A DNA stretch of 64,000 nucleotides, taken from NCBI RefSeq assembly GCF_025370935.1, contig NC_133485.1:18031295-18095294 (forward strand), given 5' to 3'. Shown here piece after piece: positions 40,757 through 53,100 of the stretch (its first letter is position 1; each line of letters starts with the position of its first letter). The notes under the pieces are model-generated. The model was not told the DNA's origin. It searched no databases and saw only the letters and a program-made list of their open reading frames with translations. The position numbers and the translations under genes are program-made. Origin of the DNA: Choristoneura fumiferana (lineage: Eukaryota > Arthropoda > Insecta > Lepidoptera > Tortricidae).

Positions 40757-40834
40757 TTACTAAAACCTGACGTGACTTTAACGAGCGCTCGCGCAGGTGT
40801 AAAGTTTATACAAAAAAGATTATATTTTGACACA
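40757..40834 (+). promoter_or_regulatory. Upstream block of gene B conserved in gene A
   Basis: This is the counterpart of 11737-11818, with the same ordered motifs at a similar distance (about 265-345 bp) before the gene B ATG. A retroposon copy ends some 55 bp upstream, so the shared upstream region stops close to here. Confidence 0.45.
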
Positions 40835-41099
40835 ACTCTAGTGCAGCAAAACAATATTACTATTTTTTTAATAATTTTGTATTTAGTTCAAACCGTGGTT
40901 TAATTTCAACTTTGAGTTTCAATTTAAAGAGACAATAAAATTCAGCCGGTGGTTGGTACCTACGCTTTTTAAAAACCACAAGAAATATTTTCCCTTGAAA
41001 TGTCTTGCAATTAGATTTTTAAAAATAAAAATAAAATAAATTTTTGACTTCTAATATTTAGAATGAAGAATTAAAGAACTAGAACCGTAAAAAGTGAAC

Positions 41100-41169
41100 A
41101 TGAAGACTGAAATCATTTTAGTTTTGGCGGCAGTGCAGTTGGCTTACGGTGTTATAAACAGGATCAATG
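41100..41169 (+). CDS. Gene B exon 1 (start codon, signal peptide)
   Basis: It encodes MKTEIILVLAAVQLAYGVIN, the same signal peptide as gene A, and ends in the same phase before GTAAGA. Confidence 0.9.
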
Positions 41170-44100
41170 GTAAGAAAATGTCTTTTTTATTTTCTTTAAT
41201 AATATTATTATGCCTGAACAAGCATTGTGTAACCTTCGATGGGTTTAGGAGGATTGTATAATAACGAAACTATTTAACCTTTTCATACAAAATATGTTTA
41301 TTTACTACTTGCTGGCCGCCCCTCTCGAATATCCTCGCGTATGTACTTCGTAAAGTACAAAAGAATTGTAAGAAGTGTATACAATTCTTAAAGCGTAGAA
41401 TAAATTTAAAGCCCTTTAAAAAATACAGTAAAAATATTATTAAATACAATTATAGACTAAAACTAAAAACTACGAACGAAGTAAAGACGTCGACAATATT
41501 TTCTGCCACAGGCAGCGACCCAAGGACACTGGCCGCATTACCTCTCTGAACTGTACCACTACCAACATTACAATTCAGTACAATTCTCCATACAAATAAT
41601 TTACGCCGTCGCTATCGAGTACGGTCACTGTAAACTCATAGTAGTGGTACTGTTCTTCTTAGAGGTGAGACGTATTCACTGGAATTCATAGGTTTTGGCT
41701 TGGACGCGTGAGTACGCGTTCCCGCCCACGATTCCTTTAGCGTACGAGTATTTAGGAGTACGGCGGCTGACAACGTTCCGCCAACTTGAAAACAAGCATG
41801 ATGCGTGCGCTCACTGCGCTCGCGCTTGGAACTATGCGCAGAACGTCCGGGAACTTCGGGTCTTCGGGAGCGCCCGACTCGCCCTAGCCACTGCGCGATG
41901 AATTCCTGGAAAAACGAGCGATTTTTCATTTATTCAAATAACACTTTTAGCATGAACATAAAAAAACCTAGTTTCTTTTGATGACATTTCGGTAGTTCGA
42001 TATTCGTGAAACTACTAAAACTAGTACGGCGTATACGCAATCACGGGAGCGCATTTACAGGAATCATTTTGTTTACACAATGAGTCAATTGAGTTAAGTA
42101 CTCGTAGATACTCGTGGACCTAGTCTTTGGATCTAGTCTTTTTGTGGACGCGTACTCGAAAGATTCAGTCCGCGTTTTGCCTAGTACGTCTCACCTCTAG
42201 TTCTTCTGAATACCATCATTGCCTCTGAATTTGTTCTTCTCAACAGTTCATATATTATGAATGTCGATAAATCTACACCCGGTTCAGAAAACTTCTGTTG
42301 AGAAGAACAAATTCAGAAGAGTATGTATAGATGAAGAGAAACTCGTTTGCCTTCCAGTCGTATAAAAAAAAAAAAACTTGTTACGGGCTGGTTACTTAAT
42401 AAATCAGAATTCTTATAAATCAGTTTTTTTTTTTTAAAAGAAGTGCCTTCGAAAAATAACTGGGAACATACCAGTATCCGTTTTGTAAATGATGTACAGG
42501 AAAATGTGGGTTACGAAATAAACTTGTTAAACTCTAAAAACCGTACTATTTTCTTTCTCTGATATGTATGTATGTAAACTCTTTAATGTACAAAAGGAAA
42601 GAAACAAAATACAACTGACAAACTTTAAGATACTTGTACAAACGTAACCCTTTAAGGGAGCCAGTCAAACTTTGAGTTGATGGGAGGAGGAATCAGTTAG
42701 GGACCGACAAAGAGTGATTTTAGGAGTCAAAATAGTGGTATAGGTTAAGTTGAATAAAGTAACTGACTTTTAAGTTAATGTTGCAAAATAAAACTATAAA
42801 TAATAACATATTTTTTTCCTCAGTGATCTCCGTAAAAATGATTAGCATATGTATGTCGTTATTATGCTAAATATTTCAATGAACTTGTTTGTTGACATCT
42901 CATGCTCTCCGACTCGATATTTATCAAAATTGTTGTCGTAACCAGCTCGGATAACCTGATTTGCTATACTTTTATACGTTATTAACGTATTGGGTCATAA
43001 ATTGGTAAAACGTTCAGGACTTACGTCACGTTTTAAGGTCCCGTAGACTTTAAAGAAAGAAAAATAGAATGAAAGAATAAATAAATTTGCGAAAATTCAG
43101 CACAACATGAATAATATTACGAGTACAAATTAAAATAACAAACTTACCCAATCTTATTAGTAACAAAAAAACGCCTGCAAAAATAAAAAAACGACCGAAA
43201 TAAAACGCCGACAAATATCCTGTCTGCAGCATCAGCTCATCGTGTTGCCACCATTGCATTGTATGTAGAATCAAACACTGATCAAAAGGAATCAAACACG
43301 ACACATCTGCTATTATTTATTATTATTATTTAAAATTCTTTCCAAGAGTATACTGGCGAGCTGGATATCCTGGCTGCAGCATCAGCTCGTCATGTTGCCA
43401 CCACTGCATTGTATGTAGAATCAATTACTGATCAAAAGATCAAAACGAATCCAAACACGATATATCTGCTATGGGTTTATTAAGAGTGTACCTACAGTGT
43501 TCTGGATATCCTGGCTGCAGCATCAGGCCGAGAATTCCATAATCTTGCATAGTTATAAGCACGGGTGTTTCAAATTTTAGGTCCCAAATATGTTTGAAAG
43601 TAAAGTAAATACCCATTATGCGTCTAAGATTCCTACCGCAGCGAACAAAAGAGCTGATGATCTTGAAATTGCTAGAAAACCTGCTTTCTAATAAAAATAA
43701 CCGTATTCAAATCGGTCCACCCGTTTAAGAGCTACGATGCCACAGACAGACACACAGACAGACATACAGACACACATAGCTGTCAAACATATAACACCCC
43801 TCTTTTTGCGTCGGGAGTTAAAAAGAAATAATGAAAATAAACATTGTGCCGAACGAAGCAAAAAGCGGAAAGCCGCAGTGCTAGCTTACAGTGTGGCCCT
43901 AAAACAAATTTTAATAAGACCACTTAAGCCGCGATGGCACGAACGTCAACACAACCTCTTTCCAAGTGTAAGGGTTCCCTTACAAGGAACACAATTTAAT
44001 CAATTCAATAGTCTCTACAAGAACCTTAATAGTTTTGTCATGTTCATCCGTCTGTTTATCTGTCTGTCTATCGGTCTATCCGCAGTAAGCCACTCTAATC

Positions 44101-47100
44101 TAAGGCTTAGAGTGCTAGAAAATTGTAATTTGGAAGGATATTATACTTCGCGGCAGTGGTAAATTAAAAAAATTATAACAACCTCAGCACGAGCCAGCAG
44201 GAATATGGACCTATAGTCGTCTACCTCACATACTATACGCGTATATTGGGCTTCAATCACTCCTGCTGGCTCATGCTGAGGCACCGACTTCAGACTGGTA
44301 ATTTTTTTTTATGGTTTTTTGTAGTTGGTTCAACTTTTTGTTATAATTTTTTTTTCACGCTTTTGAGTGTAAAAGATCTAAGATACACTAGTTTAATGTC
44401 AACTACTCGTCACCTTTTACGAAAAATTGCTTTTTCCGATGCGTAGACGTTCATTATTGAGGAGTCCTGGTGCTTCGTCACCCGTTCCATTTCACCATAT
44501 GCATTACGACGAGCTTAAATTGCTTAGCTACTATGTTAAAGTAATTGAAATTCAACCCGTGAGGTGTGGTACTTGTTATTGAGTAGTCGCTCCGTTGGTC
44601 AAATGTGTCTTCATCATCAGTTCCACTTCACCAAATGATGATTTTCAAAAGCAAATGCACGAGTTACTACTAAATATATCAAAATTACCATAGGTGTCCC
44701 TACAATATCATCATCAGATCTTGATTTGGTGCTTATGGGACCTAATTGAAAGAATTCCTAGACACGAACGAAAAAAAAAATTTGAAATCGAGTCATAGGG
44801 GAGAGCAGGTAGGCTTCGTGAGAGCATTCGTACAGTAGCATATCTCCACTACCAAAACACATTGATGCGATTGTATTTGTTGCGTGGGCACTCAAAATTT
44901 GCTAAAAAAAACATTAGCCAGAATGGGGTTATATTTTTTTCTTTTTGAAAATTTGTTATTAATGTATCTCTAATAATTTTTCTCGGGTTTACGTTAATAT
45001 CAAGTTATATGTTAATGCTCTAGTTTTCGTGTTCGTTATTTTTGAATAGTGGGGGGATTTTAAAATGAATGTAGTCTTTATTTTTTTTTGTACGAATGTA
45101 TTAAATTATTTTGTTATTGTCGCCTCGTATACGTAAATAAAAAAACCGGCAAAGTGCGAGTCGGGCTCGCGCACAAAGGGTTCCGTACCATTATCTACTC
45201 AACATTAGACGTTAGCAAAAAAACAAGTTTGCTGTATGGGAGCCCCCTTAAATATTTATTTTATTTTAATTTTTTTTTTATTCTTAAAGGGATTATACAA
45301 CTAAAATTCTGTGAATATTTCAAGCGTCTACCTGTTGCCGTTATTAATATCAAGCAAAAACACAGTAAAACAATCACGTTTGTTGTATGGGAGCCACCTT
45401 AAATATTTATTTTATTCTGTTTTTAGTAGTTATTGTTATAGCGGCTACAGTAATACATAACCTGTGAAAATTTTAAGTGTAACTATTACGACTCAAGAGA
45501 GACAGAGCCCTGTGACAGACGGACGGACAGACAGACAGACAGACAGCGGAGTCTCAGTAATAGGGTTACGTTGATACCTTTTGGGTACGGAACCCTAAAA
45601 AGGGAACTCGAACAGGGCAGGTAGACGAAGAAACAATGAAATCTGGTATGCAGGAGGTGTTAGACAAAACCTTGTCTATTAGAAAAGCTGGTCAAAAATA
45701 CGGTATCAAATCCACAACACTTGAAACTCGCTTAGAAAAGTTCCACAAGAAAACAGTTCCTGAAAACGATGGTAGGTAGGTACAATCCCAAAGCGTGTGT
45801 TTAGCTCAAAAATTTGCGTCGAATCAAGTATTACGACTGATGAAGAGGATGCTTTGAACAACTACATCACGGGGTGTTCTAAAGTATTATTTATAGACTA
45901 AGCAATTAATAAAAAAACTGAGATTTTGATTAAGACTGAATTATAATATGATTCTGTGTTATTTTCGACCTCATTAAATATTTGTAGTATGTATAAATTG
46001 CTATTTTGTTACTCTGTACGGAGGCTCCCCACTATGTACGAATGTGCCTTCCACCGTGTACGAAGCTACCCCGAGCGTGAGGTGCTTTCGTACGTTTCTC
46101 ATTTTTTGGGAAAACAGTCACAACTTTGAAATGTTGCTATTTGGCAACTCTAACGAATACTACTATGGTAACTAGATATATAGGCAATGTGGTAGTATTT
46201 CAATTATTTTGAAATTAGTTACTGATTAATTTTTACAAGGCCTAGAGTAAAAAGTGTACGAATCCTACCTGCTCTCCCCTACATAACGAAGTTCTGAGGT
46301 TACAAACATAAAATAACAACCGAATTCCTCCTCCTTTTTTTGGTCGGTTAAAATTTTTGTAAAAAAAAACAATAGTAGACTGGAGTATTTTTTTCTTGTT
46401 TGAATCATTGTAAGTATAAAATATACCGGGTGTAGCCTGTAATACGAGCAAAAAATTATAACATAGATCGTCCTCGTCAAACTGAACAACAGTTCAGCGA
46501 CTTTTAAAAACAATGGAGTCTTTGAATTTTTCTTTTTTCATACAAATTAAATACTGCTATCAATGTACGCCATCCTAGAACACAACTGACGTCGCCTGTC
46601 ACGCTACAAACATCAAGCATTTCGCTTTACATTGCTTCTTCGAATAAACTTAAAAGTGTAAGTAATAAACATTAAAAAACTAATTATTTTTAAAATTCGC
46701 TGAACTAATGTACTTTAGTTTTTACCTTAGTTGGTCTCAAAGTGTTTTAATCCTTGATAGAAATGGGACCGATTGGCATTTGGGTTATTATTTCGAGAGG
46801 TTCAATAGTGTTCAGACTCAAATTTTCAGTTATAAAATTAGAAATATATCGTTTATTGTTTTTAAGTTGCTTAGGATATTATCACTGAAACTTGCGGTAA
46901 ATACATTTTATTCTATTTTATCTTTTTTTCCACAATAACTTAAATTTTCTGCACAAAAGTCAGTTACGTGGTCAGGTTCGGATTATCCCTGATTACTTTG
47001 TAGTATTGTAAAAAATACAAGGTATAGAAAAACTTGCTGTTTAAAACATGGATTGAATGTTCATAATATGATATACCATGCATGCAAACATAAAAAAATT

Positions 47101-50100
47101 AGGACATTGATAAGACTATTTTTTTCTACATTTCCCGTTGTTCCAAAATACACCATCATTTTCGTGGCCACACTTATTAAGTATATTTTAAACAAAAAAA
47201 GAGGTCAAACCTCCTGTAAATCTTTTTTAACTATAAGCAACTTTGAAAATAAGACTGCGTCAATATAACGTATAATGTTTATCGCAAGTCATAATTATTT
47301 ATCTATAATTAATGTAATAAAGGTTCAGTTAGATTTGCGTCAAAGATCGAGCGTCATTTTCGTTACGGTTGCGACTTGGTAAGTATTGAGTAAATAAATA
47401 TAATGTTTTACTGGTGCTGTGTCATTTGCAGTTAAGTTATTCAATATTGATTTCATTTGCTTCAAATCTATAGGATATTTACTGCAGAGCCGCGAAAGTA
47501 AGAGCTTTTCAATTTCGTGGTCATCATTTTCGTGGTCCTATGGGCCACGAAACTGATTAAAGACCACGAAAAAGATGATTTTCCCTACAAGTAGAAAAAT
47601 ACAGAACACTTTTTATAGAATTTTCTGCTTTTTACAGTGTAATCGTTTATGCCGTTATTGATTTAATTGATTTAAACGAAGAATGGTTGACCGTCAGCAA
47701 CATTTGCTCTAGGTGTGGTTATAGGAATTATGACCAGTGCGTCGCCAATTTTGTTAACTGGCGAGAGGTTCAAGAATTATTTTGCCCTGAATGTACGTGT
47801 GAAATGTATATATCTAAATATTAAAAGAAAACTTCGTCATTTAGAGGAGCATTTTGTTGTAACATAATTTCGTTCTGGTTTACCGTAGACCTGCACGGGG
47901 GGGAAGGTATTGAAAACTGTTTTGGTTTGTGAGTTGAAGTTATTAATCTTACTTTAATTAAGTAATTTCTAGATAGTATTTAAAAGGTTACAAAATGACA
48001 ATTTGAAGTCGTCATTTTCGTGGTCAAGTTTTAATTTTTTTTATATAGATATCGATTGTCTATTTCTGTTGATACCTGATTAATTAAATAATGCTTATTC
48101 GTTTTCTCATTATGATCGGATTTTCATTCAAATAGTACAATTATAAGATTTTAAAATAAACAAAATGTTCTTTTTCGTGGTCTCGATGCTCATTTTCGTT
48201 ACCGTTAAAATTGGATTTTTGCTTTTTTTAACCAAAATAAACTTTATCGATCTCTTATAATATAAAGCATCTTATCGGTACATATCCTTATGTTCAAAAT
48301 AAAACAGACCACATCAAAATGTGTGTTTTTATTTCTGTAACATTTATCTTACACCTCAAATAATTACCCATTTAATAAAAGTCAAATCTGTCGATTTTCT
48401 CGCTGACTGTACATTTTATCAAAAATCTGTGAACGTCGATTGTCATCACTCAAAAAGTTAGTAAAGGTCTCCTAAGATCAATTTCGCGTAGCAGCAAGGG
48501 ATCTAGTAGCTGCCCACACCCGGTATTATAGTTTTGGTAATCTTCATGTATTTTTTTATAGATTTAGAATGTTACTTATTGTTAGTCTAGTTCCCCTCTC
48601 TACTAGCTAAACGGTTGGCTTGATTTTTTTTAAAGAAAACATACTACGAAGCTTTTTTTTTTTATTTAGCCTGTATAGTGTCCCACTGCTGGGCAAAAGC
48701 CTCCCCTCTTGACCTCCACTACGAAAGCTTAGTAATATTAAAATAATAGTCCATGCATAGGGAACCCAACAAAAAGTATAGCCCGCCAAGCACTGGCCGG
48801 TCTAACAAGTGGCCTTCATTTCTGTCTAATCAACTTAATGTTCTTGACATTATTCGCGTGTTAATATTTTTATATCTTAACTCTTCTATAGTAACCTTTT
48901 AACCTTTATAGTTTCGCCATGTCTGTCTGTCTGTCCGTCTGCGGCTTTGCTTAGGGACTATCAATGCTAGAAAGCTACAATTTTGCACGAATATATAATG
49001 TAAAATATGCCGACAAATGGTACAATAAAAAATTAAAAAAATATTTTTTTAGAGTACCTCTCATTGACGTAAAGTGGGGGTGATTTATTTTTCTCATCCA
49101 ACCTTGTAATGTATCGTTAGATAGTTCTTTTAAAACCATTACGGGGTTGCTAAAACGATTTTTCGATTCAGTGAGTCGTTTGCAAAATATTCAACTTTAA
49201 CCCATCACGCGTCCACGACTCTACGTGACTCTACATTAGTCCCTTACTTTTTTGTGCGGGATATGCCCTAGAGACTACAGTAGACGACAGTAGTCTACCA
49301 GTAGTCTCTGGGACATTTCCCGCAAAAAGAAGTTAGGGACAAATGTAGTCTTTAGGACGCGTGACGGGTTAAAGTGCAAATTTTCATTAAAATCGAGCCC
49401 CCCCCCCCTCTAAAATCTAAACCGGTGGGTGGAAAAATTTGAAAAAATTCAAGATGGTAGTAAATATATCAAACTTACAAGGAAGACTATAACGGTCAAG
49501 TTTTCTTGAGAATTATTAGTAGTTTAAGAGTAAATAGCAGCCTAAGGTATAAAATATACTTACCTAAACTGGGAATATTCCGTACAAAACACGAAATCCT
49601 TAAAAAAATATTACTTAATTTTTTCGTAATGGCTACGGAACCCTATTTCGGGCGTGTCCAACATCCTCTTGGCCGCTTTTTTTCTTGACATGATACACAT
49701 TTAAAAATCTCAAATTACTTATTTTGATAACAAACTCGACGAATCGCTGGAAATCACACGCCATGTTTTAAGATAAACAGAATTAGATAATTAATTGAAT
49801 CAGGCGTTACTTAGCGGAGGTCAATATAAATGAACTAAAAGAATTTCTTTGTGAATTTCAATTTGCAGGTGGAGGAATTGCATGAACACGCATATCTTGC
49901 ATAAACTTAGCTATCGTAAGGTCGCGGGTGAGCAAAGAAATTCTTTAAGTTCGTTTACACTTAGGTTCTCAATTAAGGGGCCCTGGACATTCCCGTAAAT
50001 GTATTAATTACGTAATTTTTATTTTGAACATTTTCACCGTGAGACTCACTCATAATAAATATAATGACCCGGATAACTCACGTCAATAACATTTCGCCTA

Positions 50101-53100
50101 AATAAAAATATGGGATACATAGTTTCGGAGCTAATCATTTGCTAAATAATTTTCGCCGAAACATTAGTAAACCGTTTTTGTTTACGTTTTTATGGGATTT
50201 TATGTTATTAGCGTCGGAGTATGCTCGTCTGCCGCCGTTGTACCGACTGGATGACTTCGACGGTTGTCTACTGGCTCCTGGAGACAAGTATTGCTACTTC
50301 GATGGCAAAATACTCGACGGTGACAGCGACTTGCATACGCTTGTAAAGGTGAGCGATCAACATAATATTACAAGAAAGAAAGATTAACTTTGATTCCATC
50401 CGCACCATCACCTTAAGAACCTCAGAAGAATTTGTACTGTACCTAAATAATATCAGTATAATAACTCTTCCAGGAATACTCGGCCAATCTTCGCACCCAT
50501 TTTGACCACACGCTGTTCCACTGGGGCCTCTGCGTGACGCAGACGTGTCGTCAGTACTACGGGAACTCGACTGTGGAAGATGCCCTGGACGCCTGCATCA
50601 ACGCCACGCTGTATGAGTCCCACCAGTTGCAGGTAATGCATGGCCGACGCTGGAACCACTCGATCCCAACAACAAGACGTAAAATCGTGCCAAGTCAAAA
50701 ATGTTTAACTTAAGCGCAAAACACACAGGACTTTCGCATGTGCGGAAGGCCTATCTAATTTACGTGACTGTATACGTGTATGAGCAACATCATACTAAAC
50801 GGCGGGCACGGGGCGGGTCGTACGTACCTACCTACGCGGGCGCAATACGGTATTTGACTATTCTGTATATGTTTTATAAATTAAAACTACACAATGCCTG
50901 TTATCGAATAGAAAAACAATTTTTAAGCTACATTTACAAATAACAAAGTTATAAAGGTTTGAAATTCAAGATTAGACAGAGAAAGACATACTGGCATGTG
51001 ACGTGACACGCCAGTACCAACATACTTGCTGCATAGAGAAAAGCGTTTGAGAAAGAGATAGGTATATAGATTTTTCAAAAAATCACTATAAATCCAATTT
51101 TCAACAGATTTAAATTTTCTCTTTGCTAAAGACTATCTGTTTATCTATATTTAGATATGGCAAAATCAGGAGTTGTCAAATACCGTATTATGGGTAGGTA
51201 CCATCAGCCAAATATGTGGTCTACCACCCTAAAGTTGATAATCATTTGCATGTTATAAAACAATGATGCCATTAGACGTGTCTGTCAACTTGAAAGTTCG
51301 ACTTTAGCGACATATTCATTTGATAGGAACTTGTTTAAAAATTGATAGACCATTTATTTGGCTGATGGTACCTTAAGTTTTCTGGGATGGTCCATATTAT
51401 ATTCTTTATCGATAGTAGACTTATAGTTTAGCTCACTCCTGTAGGTATAACTTTTTTTCAGTTGCCGTTTTTTTGTAAAAATACAAAAAAAAAGTTTTTT
51501 TGTATAAATTGAAACTTTATTTCGGCAAACCACACGTTTCGTGAGATTAATAGGTTTTGCGGCTTGGTCTGTTTGATTTAAAAAAATCGGCAGGTTGGTA
51601 TATGTGGTTTTATTCTTATGTTACATTTCAATTATGTTCTCGCTGCTGAGGTGAAAAATTGTATGTGTCACACGAGACTAAAGTTGTTTTTGCATCTCGT
51701 GTATTAATTTGAATCCCTTGCCGCTCTCAGGATTTTAACCTAGAATCACTCGCTGACGCTCTTGATTCAATTATAGAATCCTTCGCTTACTCGGGAATCA
51801 AAGTCAACACTCGCAAAAAAATACAACTTTGCTCTCTTGTTGCACAAATAACTATAACTCATTTATATCGACCTCCGCAAAGTAACGCCTGATTCAATGT
51901 AATCTCTAATGTGATCTCTAGCGATTCGTCGAGTTTTTTATCAAAATAAGTAATTGAGATTTTAAATGTGTGTCATGTCAAGAAAAAAACCGGCCAAGAG
52001 CGTGTCGGACACGCCTAAAATAGGGTACCGTAGCCATTACGAAAAAAATAAGTAATATTTTTCCAAGGATTTCGTATTTTATACGGAATCTTCCAAGCTT
52101 AGCTATATTTTATACCTTAGGCTGCTATTTACTCTTAAGCTACTAATAATTCTCAAGCAAACTTAGCCGTTATAGTTTCCCTTGAAAGTTTGATATACTT
52201 ACTACCATCCTGATTTTTTTTTTAAATTTCCACCTACCGGTTTAGATTTTAGAGCCCCCCCTCTTAATGAAAATTTGCACTTTAAAGTTGAATATTTTGC
52301 AAACAAATCACTGAATCGAAAAATCGTCTTAGCAACCCCGTAATGGTTTTAAAAGACCTATCCAACGATACCCCACACTACAGGGCTGGATGAGAAAAAA
52401 AAATCACGCCCACTTTACGTCTATGGGAGGTACCCTAAAAAAAATTTTTTTTAGTTTTTTATTGTACTATTTTGTCGGCATAGTTTACATATACATCTGT
52501 GCAAAATTACAGCTTTCTAGCATTGATAGTCCCTGAGCAAAGCCGCGGACGGACAGACATGGCGAAATTATAAGGGTGCCGTTTTTGCCACTTTGGCTCC
52601 GGAACCCTAAAAGGAGCGTATTGATAGATGTCAGTTGTCAAATGTTGCCGTACAATGCTGTACAATGACACACACGTACGTACACACGCATCTACATACA
52701 CGTACGTACGTACGGCAACATTTGACAACTAACAGCTGTCAATTCGACCGCTTTTCATTCATTTGGCTACGGAACCCTACCCTTAAATGGATTCGTCATG
52801 TCTGTCTGTCTGTCCGTCCGTATGTCACAGCCACTTTTTTCAGAAACTATAAGAACTATACTATTAAAACTTGGTAAGTAGATGTATTTTGTGAACCGCA
52901 TTAAGATTTTCACACAAAAATAGAAAAAATAACAATAAATATTGGGGGTCATCAAATTTTTTTTTCATCAAACCCATACATTATATATGGATAGGTCTTC
53001 AAAAATGATATTGAGGTTTCTAATATCATTTTTTTCTAAACTGAATAGTTTGCGTGAGAGACACTGCCAGTGGTGAAATGTGTGTATCCCCTCTCCCCCC

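Larger units (their letters stand above)
44798..46279 (+). mobile_element. Decayed pogo-like DNA transposon, gene B intron 1
   Basis: The ends GGGGAGAGCAGGTAGG and CCTACCTGCTCTCCCC are perfect inverted repeats, each flanked by TA (44796-44797, 46280-46281), the Tc1/mariner/pogo target. It encodes a broken helix-turn-helix at 45634-45900. A repeat (about 45140-45600) has inserted into it. Confidence 0.8.

Noticed and set aside
36820..43825. A CRISPR-like or clustered array from the recurring GGATATCCTGGCTGCAGCAT units
   Set aside because: Units are few, irregularly spaced, imperfect, and part of a larger eukaryotic dispersed repeat.
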